Position numbers and translations under genes: made by a program
Notes under the pieces: model-generated
Told to the model about the DNA's origin: nothing
The model's database searches: none
What the model saw: the letters and a program-made list of their open reading frames with translations, nothing else
Assembly: GCF_032362555.1 (NCBI RefSeq)
Contig: NC_083506.1
Location: 3,705,501-3,769,500 of the forward strand
Length of the DNA: 64,000 bases
Reading direction: 5' to 3'
DNA from: Amyelois transitella
Lineage: Eukaryota; Arthropoda; Insecta; Lepidoptera; Pyralidae
Shown here: positions 1 through 12,541 of the stretch, piece after piece
Position numbering within the stretch: position 1 is the stretch's first letter
Layout of the letters: each line of letters starts with the position of its first letter

Positions 1-340
1 AAAGGATGGACTCACAATAAATTTGCGTTTTTCTTATTAAATCCTTTTGTCATAAAACTCTTGCGCACCAGGAAAACTTTAATTTATTATTTATTTGTAA
101 TGATATCGAAGTGTCATGAAACATGATGAAATATTTGTGAAAATATACAAAAAAAGGTGTTTCTAATAATTAGACGGTACAAAATTTCCTACTTATAACC
201 ACAGTAAAAAATAAGGCAATCTATTCATAAAATTTCACGAAAGTTGAATCTTTGATTTCGGCTTACTAGCTAGAGACATACCTAAATAAGTTTATTTAAT
301 TTATTACTCAACTCTAAGTCTCAACCACCTGTCTGTTACC

Positions 341-530
341 AGAATTTAAATTCAAAAATTTTATTAATTATTATAGGATACTTCATATCGCTTAATAAAT
401 GTCAAATCTTTTGATTTCACAACATTGGTTGACGTCAAATAAATTACTTAAACCTAAGTTTACTGCCGCTTCCAAGGCGTCAGTGCAGAAGAAGCGGTAA
501 CAAACTGCACTGCAGATAACTACCACTGCA
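341..530 (+). repeat. Dispersed repeat, family B copy
   Basis: The copy starts near AATTCAAAAATTTTATTA and ends near a block of CTTCCAAGGCGTCAGTGC followed by an AAACTGCACTGCAG-like end. Related blocks recur near 16.2, 17.6, 26.9 and 49.4 kb in the same orientation. I see no coding capacity, so it is probably the 3' end of a retroelement or a SINE. The family identity is inferred only from recurrence inside this window. Confidence 0.55.
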
Positions 531-552
531 CAACTACTACCTGCAAACTAAA

Positions 553-1424
553 CCTCAATATCTTTGCAATATTTCTCGAGGAAGATGATACATAAAAGCT
601 GCATGTAAAGCACTTAACACCAAGATTTGCATTGCTTAGAACTAACAGCAAGAACTGATAACACAATAACACCTTTCATTGGAACAAAGACCATTCAGCC
701 GCTTCGAAACAATGGGCTCCTATCGCAAACAAATTAATTTCCATCTCCGTAGCTATTACTCATAACCTATAACATTTCTTGGCATTACGTAGTCGTAGCT
801 GGCACCAATCGTATCTCAGCTAATTTATCATCTTGTATGAGATATTGATATATACTGAGCTCTGAGCTTAAACATAAATCCAAAGCTTGTTACATGATCT
901 TTACCTTGAATAATTTAGTTAAACACACGCCAACTTACGCCGAACAAACTGGAGTTAGAGACGATAGTCGCTCGCGCCTGTTTCTTATAATTTCTACAAG
1001 AAAGCACGCCGTGGTGCCAAAGTCACGACGGGCGGTAAATTTATATTTGCATACGTGTTTGTTTTTTAGTTTTTAAATTCAATACGTGTTGTGTTTGAGT
1101 CGTTAAAATACGAAGTTCAGTTTATTTATTTTATTGAAATTGAAGGATCAGCTTACAGCTGTCTATTTGTTTTTTTATTTCTTAAAGTTCGAAGTTTTTA
1201 AAACATAAAATTACGTGCAGGTTTATTGAATATAAAGTCAATAAACCTGCAAGTAAATAAATCAATCAAATTAGATAAATTTTCGTAATAATATTTTCTG
1301 TTACATAAATGAGTACTTATTTGAAAGATAAATATGTTGAAATATGTTCTTATTATTTATTTTCATCAGTTATTGCTTCCGTCTGTTATTAAACATGTCA
1401 TATTCATCATCATCTCAAAATAAA
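553..1424. other. Intergenic, no gene seen
   Basis: AT-rich sequence with only a 60-codon open frame (894-1076) that has no recognisable domain or splice context. It contains one perfect hairpin, listed separately. Confidence 0.5.
1217..1250. repeat. Perfect 13-bp hairpin
   Basis: GCAGGTTTATTGA at 1217-1229 is exactly complementary to 1238-1250, with an 8-base loop. No U-run or coding context suggests a function. Confidence 0.7.
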
Positions 1425-1549
1425 ATCTCAATTCTATCGTTAAACCCAACAGCTGAATGTGACATGTCAGTCTTTTTAAGACTGTTAGCTCTGTCTACCC
1501 CGCAAGGGATATAGTCGTGATTATATGTATGTATATACATATGTATGTT
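1425..1549 (+). repeat. SINE-like repeat family A, 3' part
   Basis: Contains the family A landmarks in order: AATTCTATCGTTAAACC, CAGCTGAATGTGACATG, AAGACTGTTAGCTCTG, TCTACCCCGCAAGGGATA, then an ATGTATGT end. The head half is missing, as expected for a truncated insertion. Confidence 0.7.
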
Positions 1550-2189
1550 ATTAAACATTGCAAGTAAAATTTGACCTAATATGACGACGCTATACCATTT
1601 TATACTCTACACAAAAACTTAGCTCAAATGATTTGAGGTCATGAAGCTGGATTAAGGCTTGTAAAGTGAGGATTATACTCGTACTAAGGCGACGGAATAG
1701 TCATTATATTAATCTCAATTCGATGAAGTTAAACTTATTGGCCCATAAAGACGTGAAATAAAGTAAAAGCTTGACCAGAAACTGATGTTTATTCCACACA
1801 TACTCAATTCATGCTCTTAAAATTACACTCAAGATTTGTGTTTAGGGTTTTGTGAGACATATCCTATTTTATTTCAGTTAATTTACGATAAGCAATAAAT
1901 AGTTGAGCTGTTCATCCTTTAGCGAATAAAGTTTATTTTAATGCTGGAATCCCAGAGAAGTTTATCACGCGAGAGGCGCGCCGCACTGCACGCATAACAT
2001 TCTTTTCCCCTAGTCACAGTTATTGCACGGAACCAACATTAGGTACCTATTTATTTTGCAAAGGAACCCTGCATATTTATGTCAGAAGTAGTTCCCGTCC
2101 GAGGCTTCGCTCTGATGTCAATTCTAGCTTACGTGTGATTCTGATGGGTGGATTACATGCTTTTTCTTGGTTTTATTACTGGTTGTATC

Positions 2190-2255
2190 CTCACCATTCT
2201 ACAGTCAGTCAGACAAGCGCACTACCGCTGCGCCACAGAGGCCGGCAAACTCTTT
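2190..2255 (-). repeat. tRNA-derived SINE fragment, family C
   Basis: Read on the minus strand it contains GGCCTCTGTGGCGCAGCG, the same A-box-bearing head seen near 8.45 kb. It diverges after GCGCTTGTCTGA and no B box follows, so this is a 5' fragment. Confidence 0.55.
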
Positions 2256-3629
2256 CTTTGATTCATCATTTCAGAAGCTACATATGTCATTGCTTTTGGG
2301 TTAAATTAATATTTTAATGATAAAACTGTATCCAATGATGTTGAGAACCAACCCAATCTACTGAAACATAATCTCATCATTCTGCTCATTAGCCAGATTC
2401 TGCTGGTTTCATTCAATCTTCAACTTTGTTATCTATTGTTTAAGTTTCAAATTTATATAAAACCAGTTTATCCGACTACGTTGTACGTAACGATCATGTG
2501 CTACCTACTCGTAAACTATGCGAGCGAGCGTCTCCCTTGCTGCGGTTTTCGCTATCCTACAGATAATTTATTAGATTATGGACTGGTTCTGCTCAGCTGG
2601 GATACATGATTAATTAGATACAGCATCATACACTGTTTGGAAGCTTATAAGTTTCACTTCCGTGACTGTAACTTGCTAGTTACTTTGTTGCCATGTCGTG
2701 TAGTTGGTAGATAACAGACAACAAAAAACAAATAAACTTACTTCCGCATTTATAAAATAAGTTTGAATTAGAATTGTTCTTATGTTTCATTTGTTTGGAG
2801 GTAGCTGTACAAAATAAGTTAAATAAACATTTTTCACTGTAAACTATTTACTTAACTATTTATGTCACAAAGACATATAATAAAAACACAAAACGCCCGT
2901 AATGACGTACGTAAGTACGTCATTGTACTTACGTCTAAATGTGACTGCGTGGAGAGACGAGAAATAAATGTGTGTGTGCCTATGTATTTTTTGCGTGAGA
3001 GCAAGCAGATATAACTTTTAGAAAAATCATTGATTTTTGCAAACAGTAAAGTAAATATTTTACAGTGAAAAGTAAATATTTGTTAGTTTAAGTTATATTT
3101 CTCGGTAAGAAACACCGACTTCCTCGCGCATGCAAGTTGCAATAGGCATCGTCAGACTATCTGTCCGTCATCGCCACACCACTGCACTAAAAGCTGCAAG
3201 GCATATACAGGATGGTTCTTTTTGTTACTTGAACTTAATAAATAATAATTAAAAATGTTTATTTCCTCTTCAAACAATTGTAAAACAAATATGGTGCTTA
3301 TAATCTATAATTAGACATATACCTAACTGATAGTTGTTAGTTAGTTGTATCGTGAAGAGGCTAGTTCCTGAAATAGTTCCGGGCGGAACCTGTAATACAG
3401 GTAGCCCCTCCTCGGAAATAGGGAGGGTATAAATAGCTAGGTACTAAACTAGGTCATCCTAAAACCGGCTTACTGTCTAATAAACTAGTGGTGGATGAAT
3501 TAAGGTACGGTAGTGTGCGTGTGTATGTGGTGTGTGTGTGTGCGTGACTGCAATCGTGGCTCAGATAATGCATACGGAAGGCATGGGTATTATAAATTCA
3601 GAATTCTGAAACACATACATTATATACTT
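2256..3629. other. Intergenic, no gene seen
   Basis: No supported gene. Holds overlapping small palindromes at 2901-2934 and a TG-rich stretch near 3510-3545. Confidence 0.45.
2901..2934. repeat. Two overlapping 10-bp inverted repeats
   Basis: AATGACGTAC (2901-2910) pairs with GTACGTCATT (2915-2924). ACGTAAGTAC (2909-2918) pairs with GTACTTACGT (2925-2934). The two stems share bases, so only one can form at a time. Confidence 0.7.
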
Positions 3630-3830
3630 TCATATAGCCAACAGTCTTGAAACGACTGAAACGCCACGCTCAGCTGGATTACTCAATAATAGAATTAAGA
3701 TTCAAATAGTGACAAGTTGCTAGCTCAACGTCTACAAGAAGAATCTTAAGGTTATAAACCTTTCCAATAGTCGCTTTTTACGACACCCATGGGGAGGATA
3801 TGGGGTAGCTTTATCTAAATTTCTGGGCCA
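3630..3830 (-). repeat. SINE-like repeat family A copy
   Basis: Carries GCCAACAGTCTTGAAACG, AGATTCAAATAGTGACAA, CTACAAGAAGAATCTTAAGG and CGCTTTTTACGACACCCATG in the expected order. Diverged from the intact copies near 58-59 kb. Confidence 0.65.
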
Positions 3831-5973
3831 CCACACTGCACTTGTTACTTGTATTTTCGAAAATACACACCCTGTGTTCAAGTGTGTATCGAAGCAATGC
3901 TGCACTTCCACTGATATAAATACGTTCACACACCATTACCGCATCCCATGGACCCATTTGTTGATGTTTCTTCAATTTTTACTTTATTTTACGGCACGTG
4001 TGATTGTGGAAACACTCGGATTATTGACAATTTTATTGCGCTAATGAACTAATTATACGTTTGAGATCAAAGATGTTTTATTTTGTATTGACGGTTCTAA
4101 CAAAAATATGGTGGCTTCGTTTAAAATTTTGGTTATCTAGTAATGGACTGGAAGAAAAAGCTCAAGGATTTAGGTACAGAAAGCGTCAACCTTTTACATT
4201 TTACAAAATAGTAATCTATGAACGCTACACTTCAATAAAACTAGGAATTCAGAACATACTAGGAAGTAGTACTATGACTACGCACTGCTGCAAAGCTTTT
4301 GAAGTTCTTTACTCATACTTTACTCATTGATTCTGTGTAGATAATAATAATTTCTTGGTATAGAAACCTGCATTTTACGATGGTATTTGATATAAAAAAA
4401 AACTCCCTGTGTATGAGATTCACAAAAGGGGGAAAAATACACAAAACTCAGATTAATATTATCTGTAAAATAAATTGTCAAAAATAGAACGGCTGTTTTG
4501 TACACCGAAAGTATGTACTAAAAATAATTTCATATTATACAATACGGCACCTTTATTTCTACAATCATAGTAATACGCTTCCATTCTCCTTTGACCCAAC
4601 AATATTACTGTTCCTTTTTGATGTCCCGTAATAAAAGGGTCACTTGATGCAGTTACTGAGAAACGGGACATGTGAGAATTGGGTTACGGACTCGACCTCA
4701 AGATGGGGGTTAGTGACGGCTACTGTCTTGGTAATATGTTGTTATTATTTTTAAGCCTTGGAAAATAGAAGTTATATGTATAAAGCTGAAATGATCAAAA
4801 AATTATAATGAAAATGCTATATTTTTGTTTCAGTTACTGAAAAGTTCCACGAGTCTTGTTTTACGTTTATTGGTATTTTAAAATAGTGTTTATACTGTTA
4901 CTGTCCTTCCGTGTTTGGGTCTTTTTAAAATGTATATTGAACACATTTTTTCATGGAAATAATTAAAACTATGGCAACAAAAATGTTCTTTTTAATAGTT
5001 GACTTTCCTTGCATTCTGTTAATCCATTTTACGTCTCTTTCAGCAATCATCCTCCCGAACATCGCAGTATTCCCAGAGGAAAACGTAATAGATTTAATTA
5101 TAATGCGGGAATCCTAGCCTTTTATTACTAAGTCGCGACATTATGGCTCCAAGAAATTAGGTTAGTAAGTCGGGATAGGGTTGATATACATTTGGAATTT
5201 TCCGTACAAAGGTTTGAAATTGAGGTTGTGTTGTATGTTTTAAAGAACCTGCGAATTCTTCATTATTTATATTGATGTCAAATTTGATTGATGATTTCAA
5301 AGTTGAGACATTGATGTGAAAAAAAAGTGATTGTTTGTCTACCATCTACAAATTTCGCTTATGGTAAGCACACAGATAATAATAATGACGTAAAGATCTT
5401 ATAGGGTTATAGAAATTCCCAAGAGAGCGAAATTCTGGAGACGAGAATGTTTCTAAAGGTATAAAACTACATCAAATGTTATGAACCGACCAAGTTCTGG
5501 TTTATAGGCATAACCCAGACTCCTTTCCAGAGAGGTTGGGAAGCAACCAAGAGGAAGAAGATTTTCAAAATACTCAAGAGGTTTAGGTTGACGCGTTTCA
5601 GTCAGCTTTGCCGCGTATTTTTTTAATTTCAATATGGTAACCCCAATCCAGGCTTGCTATTACCTACGAAGTGGGTTTATTATTCCCAGCGATGGGAGAC
5701 GTAATGTTCAATAGCTCGTTGGAGATGCCATTATTGGGTTATTATTGCTTATGAACTTTACGGGCCGCGGTTATAGCCCAAATGTACCATACCAAATGGC
5801 TTTGGCCTGATTAGACGCACTTGCGCTAATTTCAAAATTTGATACAATTTTGGATTACGGAAATTAAGGAATTTTATGAGAAAGTACGTAAAAACTTATT
5901 TATACCTATTGACATTTATTTCTGCACGTAAAGTAAAACCAGACTAGATAACGCACAGTTTGAAAAAGTCTCT
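3831..5973. other. Intergenic, no gene seen
   Basis: Open frames here are at most 89 codons (4061-4330, plus) and resemble random AT-rich translation. Nothing else could be supported. Confidence 0.4.
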
Positions 5974-6063
5974 TACATACATATACACATAATCGTGTCA
6001 CTATCCCTTACGGCGTAGTCAGAGCCAACAGTCTCGCAATGACTGAAAGGCGACGTTGTATGG
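5974..6063 (-). repeat. SINE-like repeat family A, 3' part
   Basis: TACATACATATACACATAAT followed by CTATCCCTTACGGCG and GCCAACAGTCTCGCAATG; this is the (ATGT)n-proximal end of family A in reverse orientation. Confidence 0.6.
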
Positions 6064-6659
6064 CCTCCTAATTCACAAAATACTATAATAAGGAAAGAAA
6101 TGTCCTACTAGGTAGTGTGTAAAGTGAAGTCTAAAAACAAGCCTCTGCGCCTTCAAGCTCTTTCGATTCTCACTGTAATCTCTTATGAAATTTACCACAA
6201 AAATGTCTTTCTTACGAATTTCCTTCACATTTTTCACGTCATATTTTATCAGGCCAACATTTCACTCAATATACTGAAACATTTAATTTCGTTTTTACGT
6301 TTTCTATAACCGTAACATTAGACATAACAGTAAGTTTAGCATAATCCTGCAGTTTGTCCGTCCGCCCGGCCGATAGCGGGAACCCCGCATATTTCCTAGC
6401 TTATCCCGGAGCTATGACGATGATTTCAGTTTTATCTCCCTGGAACGAGGGCAGGATTGGGGCGACTATTCATCGGACAGATATATTTTGATTTAAATTT
6501 TTATTGAATCGCTCGTGTAAATTAAATCTTGTTTCTTCTTTTGTTGACAGGTGTTACTAAGATTAAGATAACATCACGAGCTATTTTTCGATTAAGATAA
6601 TTAATTTTAACTATATAATGTACAAGAAATATGTATCGTTACGAGAGAAGTATAATTAC
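6064..6659. other. Intergenic, no gene seen
   Basis: No gene. A GC-richer patch at about 6350-6475 stands out from the AT-rich surroundings, but no function could be assigned. Confidence 0.4.
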
Positions 6660-6872
6660 GTGTATAGTTACGTCTATATCACTTGCTGGGTAGACAGAGA
6701 CAAGTTTTGAAAATATTGAAATATCACGTTCAGCTGTAAGTTTGGTTTAATAATGAAATTGAGATTCAAATAGTGACAGGTCATCGCCTACAAGAAGAAT
6801 CCCAAGTTAGTAGCCATTCCTTTAGTTGCTTTTTACGACATTCATGGGAAACAAATAAAGTGGTCCTATTCT
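6660..6872 (-). repeat. SINE-like repeat family A, near full length
   Basis: Runs from GTTACGTCTATATCACTTGC to TTCATGGGAAACAAATAAAG and GTGGTCCTATTC. A deletion has removed the AGGTTGCTAGCC part between GTGACAGGT and CATCGCCTAC. Confidence 0.65.
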
Positions 6873-8446
6873 AAAGTAAACCTTTATAGCTGTCCCAATT
6901 GAAATTGACCGAAAATGTTAAATTTTACCTTAAATCATAACAAACACAGCACATTTGAAGGAATATTAGAATACACCCAATAATCGAATATCCCTTGAAA
7001 TAAGCTGACTTCGTATTACAATTTTACGGAAAGGAAATATTTCCGTTTTGACACTCACAAATAAACGTGAGAGAATTTTTTCCCACTCCGATTGTTCTTC
7101 AACTAGATGAATTATGATATCTGCTGTCTCATTCGTGTTTATATAAATTAGTGGGGCGAAAAGAGATGGAGACTTATATTAATACTGACACAAACCTTAT
7201 TGATGGGCGAGAAATTGTTGAGTCAGAGATGTTGGAAACTTTAATTGGATATGGTATATTTTACTTTTAATATTATATATGCTTTAACAACTTTTTGTAT
7301 ATTTATGAATGAATTTAGTGAGTAATATAATATATTAAACATAGTAATACTAAAAACTCATGACATAACTGTCTCGAAAAAACTCAAAGGCTACTTTAGC
7401 TCGATTGAATTCATATTGAATTAAGTTGCGACTCGAACATGTTGCTAGCCTATCATATTAACAAAAATAAAATCACAAAACTTAACAAATTATTAAACCA
7501 ATGCATAACAAAATAATAAATCAAAATTAAAAATCTAACATCTCTCATAAAGATCATGAGGTATGCCTCATCCAAATTTCACAATTTTAGGTTCAACTAA
7601 CAGTAACTATGTTTTATTAACAGTCCGATAAGATGATTAACGACATATAAGTAACTCATCGTATAATAGTTAAACAATGCGCTATTATACTGACCCTAAT
7701 TCAGTATATTGCCACGCGTCGCTCAAATTGACCGTTAAAAATTGTGTTGGGTAAATATACGCCAAGTTCACACATCGGTCAATTAATCATGGAATTGGTA
7801 TGGTAGTTAGCTATATAGAGAACACCCGTATGTAAATAACGTTGACATTATGTTATTAACGTGTGTATTTAGTCAAGTAACATTTTTATTGCTTGAGATC
7901 ATTTTGATGTATAGTTTGAACTTGTTTAATTCGGATTTTGAAAAATACGTTTTTACGAGAGTGAGATTGTGACTGACACAGAAAAGGCTGGCTGCAAATA
8001 CAGATTTGGCTTTTTACTCTGCAACGCGTATCATAATAAACTCGTGTTTAAAGTATATCATGACGTGTCAATAAACGCTTCACACCTACAAGCATTTTAA
8101 ACAAATTACTGGGGTGGCTTGATTAAGTTAATTGGATATTTCGGGTCAGCAAATGATAAATGACAAGTTAAATGTTTTATGATAGACATCATTATCCGCA
8201 AATGTATGTGTTCTGTTGGATAAATTGATGTGTTGACATGATGGCAGATTAAATAGCTATTTGTATCTATGTAATTTACAAATGTAAAAAATGTATCATA
8301 TTCAGCCGAGGCAAAAGAAATGTGTTTGGGAAATTGAAATTGCTTGTTTATTTCTTTTTTACGTTTTTTTTTTGATTTGATTAATGTTAATGAAATTTCG
8401 CACATACATACATTATTATAATTAAGAGTAAGAAGATGGATTTTTT
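6873..8446. other. Intergenic, no gene seen
   Basis: AT-rich, with no convincing reading frame. The 129-codon minus-strand frame at 8106-8495 reads through the family C SINE and is discounted. Confidence 0.4.
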
Positions 8447-8690
8447 TATTTTGACGGCCTCTGTGGCGCAGCGATAGTGCGCTTGTCTGTGACACCGAAG
8501 GGTTCGAATCCCGGTCAGGGCATGATGAGAAAAGAACTTTTTCTGATTGGCCTGGGTCTTGGATGTTTATCTATATAAGAATTTATTATAAAATATAGTA
8601 TCGTTGAGTTAGTATCTCGTAATACAAGTCTCGAAATTACTTCGAGGCTAACTCAATCTGTGTAATTGGTCCCGTATATATATTTATATT
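8447..8690 (+). repeat. tRNA-derived SINE, family C
   Basis: The head at 8455-8525 has an A-box-like TGGCGCAGCGATAGTGCG and a B box GGTTCGAATCC, the internal RNA polymerase III promoter of a tRNA-related SINE. The body continues through GATTGGCCTGGGTCTTGG to a short AT-rich tail after GGTCCCGTATATA. The tRNA head cannot fold into a full cloverleaf, so it is not a tRNA gene. Confidence 0.75.
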
Positions 8691-11600
8691 TCAAAAAAAT
8701 GTACATAAAGTTCTCGTGCGAATGCTTTGATTGATACGAGATAAACGACAAATGTACGAGTGAAATCGCTTGTAAACGCTAGTAATTAGGAACACTGGAT
8801 ATTGGTTTTCTCTCTATTTCACATTACAGCAATAAACAGAAGGGATTATCCTCTTAACGAAACTCGTTTCTTCACAAAGAACAACCCAACCGACTATAAT
8901 AGTTCACAATTTATGAAATACAAAAGCAAACTTTCAAAGACGTTAATATCTTAACTGTGTAAATCCCCATAAATTTGAAAGATCCTTACCATCTGTACAG
9001 TTGTGGGCCTGCTAAATGGGTCGTGCGTAAGATTAAAAAGAAAACCTGAGGGTCATGAAAGGGGACTTTTAAATTTAAGGCCCGTGGATTAAGGGCGATC
9101 AGCTGTCAGTAGCAAACATTACGTATTCGCACTTTAGTGTACACTTAGATCAAGGGAAGAGGGAGATGTGGCTACGGTTTCATGTAGACAGACTTAAGTT
9201 TAAATACTAATTATTGTGAAATGAAATATTTTTTTATTTTACATTACTTTTCCATTTTTAATGATATGCGCTATTTCTATCTTCATAATTTCATTAAAAT
9301 GCAATCTCAATCAAATCAAAAGACTCGTTGGTAAACAGAAGTTTGAGAAAGTTGTCTTTTTAGAAAGGAACCATTTCCTTGAAAACAGTGTAATGTAATG
9401 GAGTGTGTTGAAACAATATCCATGATAAGATGAAGCTCACTTCTTGCATGCCTATCTCCTTATTTCCATAATCTACGAGTGTACAGTTTAATCCTGTACT
9501 TGAAATATGTTAGGGTCGGGAATCGAACCGCCCCGGGGGATATGGACAGATCCTAACGTCTAGGTTGTAATCAACGCGTGGATACCTCCGCTTTGTGTGG
9601 GCCGATCAAGGGGTAGTTGCTCTTTATTGACAGTATACAAATCGTGAATAATAAACTTAATTAAAAGATTGTAGACAATTAAAATTTGGAATTTTATCTT
9701 TCTTTTTATTTGGTACAATAAAACTGAAAATACCATGCATGTCATATCTTCATTTGTGATTTATCAAAGTACCCTTAATTTTAAAGCAAAACGTTCTGAA
9801 TTCAATCGGCAATTAGATTTGGCCAGTACTATACGTGTAATGTTTAGTGAAAAAGAATTCATTCAAAAATTCAATTTCATTGTCACACTAAACCGTATCT
9901 TGACACAGTCGCAAACAACTCCATGCAAACAGTGGCAACACGTATCAAATCCCCTCAGGGCAGGGTTACGAAAATTGGACCCCGGGGATGAAGCTGCATC
10001 CGACCTGCATAATGTGTGCACTGCACCGGACGATGTTATGCAAAGCTGATGTAAAGGAAATTGAAAATTAACTACCAAATGTCCAACATTGTGAATTGTA
10101 AGTCGTAATGCATTAAGTTATTATTTAATAGAATAAATTATAATGAAATAAATTAAGTTAATTTAAAGAAAGTAGTATTAAAAAAGTCCTGTTCATTCCA
10201 ATCGAAATTTCGGTAAATCTTCTCGTATTGCAATATTATCAGCTGAGGAAGCTGGAATTTTTACAATCACCGGTTTGGTCTGGGCATTGATAAGTCACTC
10301 AGTCAGTTTCATCTGTAATATATTTGGAAAACATGTATCAGTAAATGAATAACTGTATAAGTAATGATATAAATCCGGAATTTACATGGTATTACAGTTA
10401 ATAACAAGGATTATACAACAGCCACATGAAGGAAAAATTTATTTCACAGATTTGTGATAAATTTTTTTTAGATTTTTTATACAAAGATTCAACTAGAGGG
10501 AGGCAGTAAAGTTATGCTCACTTGTTTCCTTCTGTGAACCTCGTCCAACAACGGCAGATTGCAATGAGGTCTGAATGAAGTTATCAAGGGGAACAGCGGG
10601 GCGCCGGCAAAAAACTAACACGTCCCTACTATTGCATTGCTTAGGGGTCCATACATTCAAACTCTGGGTTCTTTTCTGGTGGACTTATATTTCCTAGAGC
10701 GCGTAAAAGCAAAAAAATAAATAAATGAAGGTTTATGAGATTATATAAGCAACAAAATTCGTAGCCAAATGAAGAGGTAAGTTATTAAATTATCCTCAAA
10801 ATTGTCAAAATATAAATTTAGAAGATAGCCCCGCACGGAATCCTATATACATACACGATACGTAGGTAAATTATGGTTTGAAAAAAATGTTTGATTTTTA
10901 ATTGAAAAAAGCATAGCTAAAAAAAAGAGATATTGGCCAAAATTGTTCATTCAAGATAGATAAGGTATAAATTTGGAGCAACGGCATCCTTAGAGTAAAT
11001 GCTGAATATTATATACCGACTCATTTATTTAATACAACCAAGCTCTCATTTACCAAAAACTACTACGAATAAAGTTGCGCGCTCTATAATACTCTCTAGG
11101 CTCTGGCTGGAATTGTAACTCTTTATCGACTGAACAGTTGGGAGTGATGATAAATGTATTGTCACCTCCAGCAGAACGGTTGCATCTGATAGTATAATGG
11201 AAATGACAGATTGTTCGAAAACTTTAAATTCGCAATTTCGTAATTCAAAAGCTGATCGATGATCATTTCCAACTAATGTTATAAATGCGAAAGTAAGTTT
11301 GTTTGTTACCTCTTCACGTACTGTCTACTGTACAGATGTTCTTGAAATTTTACGTTTATTTAACAGTCTGGAGAAGGACATAGGTTATCTTTCATCCGCG
11401 TTGAAACAATAGTTCCCGTTGGATTTGTGAAAATCCTGAATTGTTTGGTTTGTAGCGCTCTCATTCCATTGTCAGATATAGCTTCGTTATTGTTCTGTAA
11501 AAACTATATATTTGCACCCGACAAACTTTTTTCCAAATGTACGATCGTATTTCATACATGTAAACGGGATCTTATCCCGCGGGAGTCGTAAAACTTATAA

Positions 11601-12470
11601 CAGCAGAAATAAAACTAATTCCTATTCCAGCGAAGTTTTAGCACTTATAACTTCCACGAGGTCTCGCTGAGGGCGTACAGTGACGTCACTTTGAATTTAT
11701 ATATTTTATTCTAGTTTTATAGAATTAAATTATACGGCTTCAAAATACCTACACCCCATGTCACTTTAGTTTTTGCAAAAGTTATGTCAGTCTGCAGAGG
11801 TTTACTTTGCAAAATGGGGTCGAAGAATTGCTAATATTTTAATTATAGTTAAGGTTAGCACGGCTACATAGTTGGAAGTGCTGGAGCTGAAATTGATCGG
11901 ACACGTCATAAAAATAATAATAGCTTATTTACTTTAACAGCATAAAGTTCGTGAGAACGGATAGGTAATATTGAGCTCATTATGCAAGAGAAAACCAAGG
12001 TAAAGGGAAACAGAGAAGGAAAAAAATCTCATGGATGAAGAATCTAAGTGATCGGTTTCACGGGACAAATTATCGCGCAGCAGCTTTAAACGTTAGGAAA
12101 TCCATGATAGTCGCTAATCTTTGTCGAAAAGTTGCAATTTTAGAAGAAAGGTGTCGATGCAGGTTTTAGGACGACAAGAATTTGTGTTTACCGCCTCTGA
12201 GGATATGCCTTTTTGTACTCAGGATATGTTAAAATTAATTGAAGTTGTGTCTAGAAATTTAATCAATATATTAGGCTATTTATACCTGTACGACACTTAG
12301 GTAAGAAAAAGTATGAAAAGCTAAGTTGAGATGGACGGAGGGCATTTGCACTCGATTTTAAATCCTGAATCGATAGGTCTTACCACAAAGGGAATTATTG
12401 AGTGCTGGGTGGCTTAGTCGACACCGCCAATCTTGGTTTAAGGCATAAGAAATAGAGTTTATTAAAAACT
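8691..12470. other. Intergenic, no gene seen
   Basis: Gene-free. Contains a complex, less AT-rich segment at about 9000-9180, another at 9930-10035, and a stretch at 11280-11345 whose wording (AAATGCGAAAGTAAGTTTG) is common at the ends of lepidopteran retroelements. Confidence 0.4.
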
Positions 12471-12541
12471 ACCATTAAGCCAAACAGCTGAACGTGGCCC
12501 TTTAATTTTTCAAGACTGTTGGCTCTGTCTACCCTGTAGGA
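12471..12541 (+). repeat. SINE-like repeat family A fragment
   Basis: CATTAAGCCAAACAGCTG, AACGTGGCCC and AAGACTGTTGGCTCTGTC mark the middle of family A. Head and (ATGT)n tail are both missing. Confidence 0.6.

Noticed and set aside
8106..8495. 129-codon minus-strand frame
   Set aside because: Its start lies inside the tRNA-derived SINE head and the rest is AT-rich low-information sequence.
8455..8525. tRNA gene with a B box
   Set aside because: The acceptor and anticodon arms do not pair, and the head continues into a SINE body.
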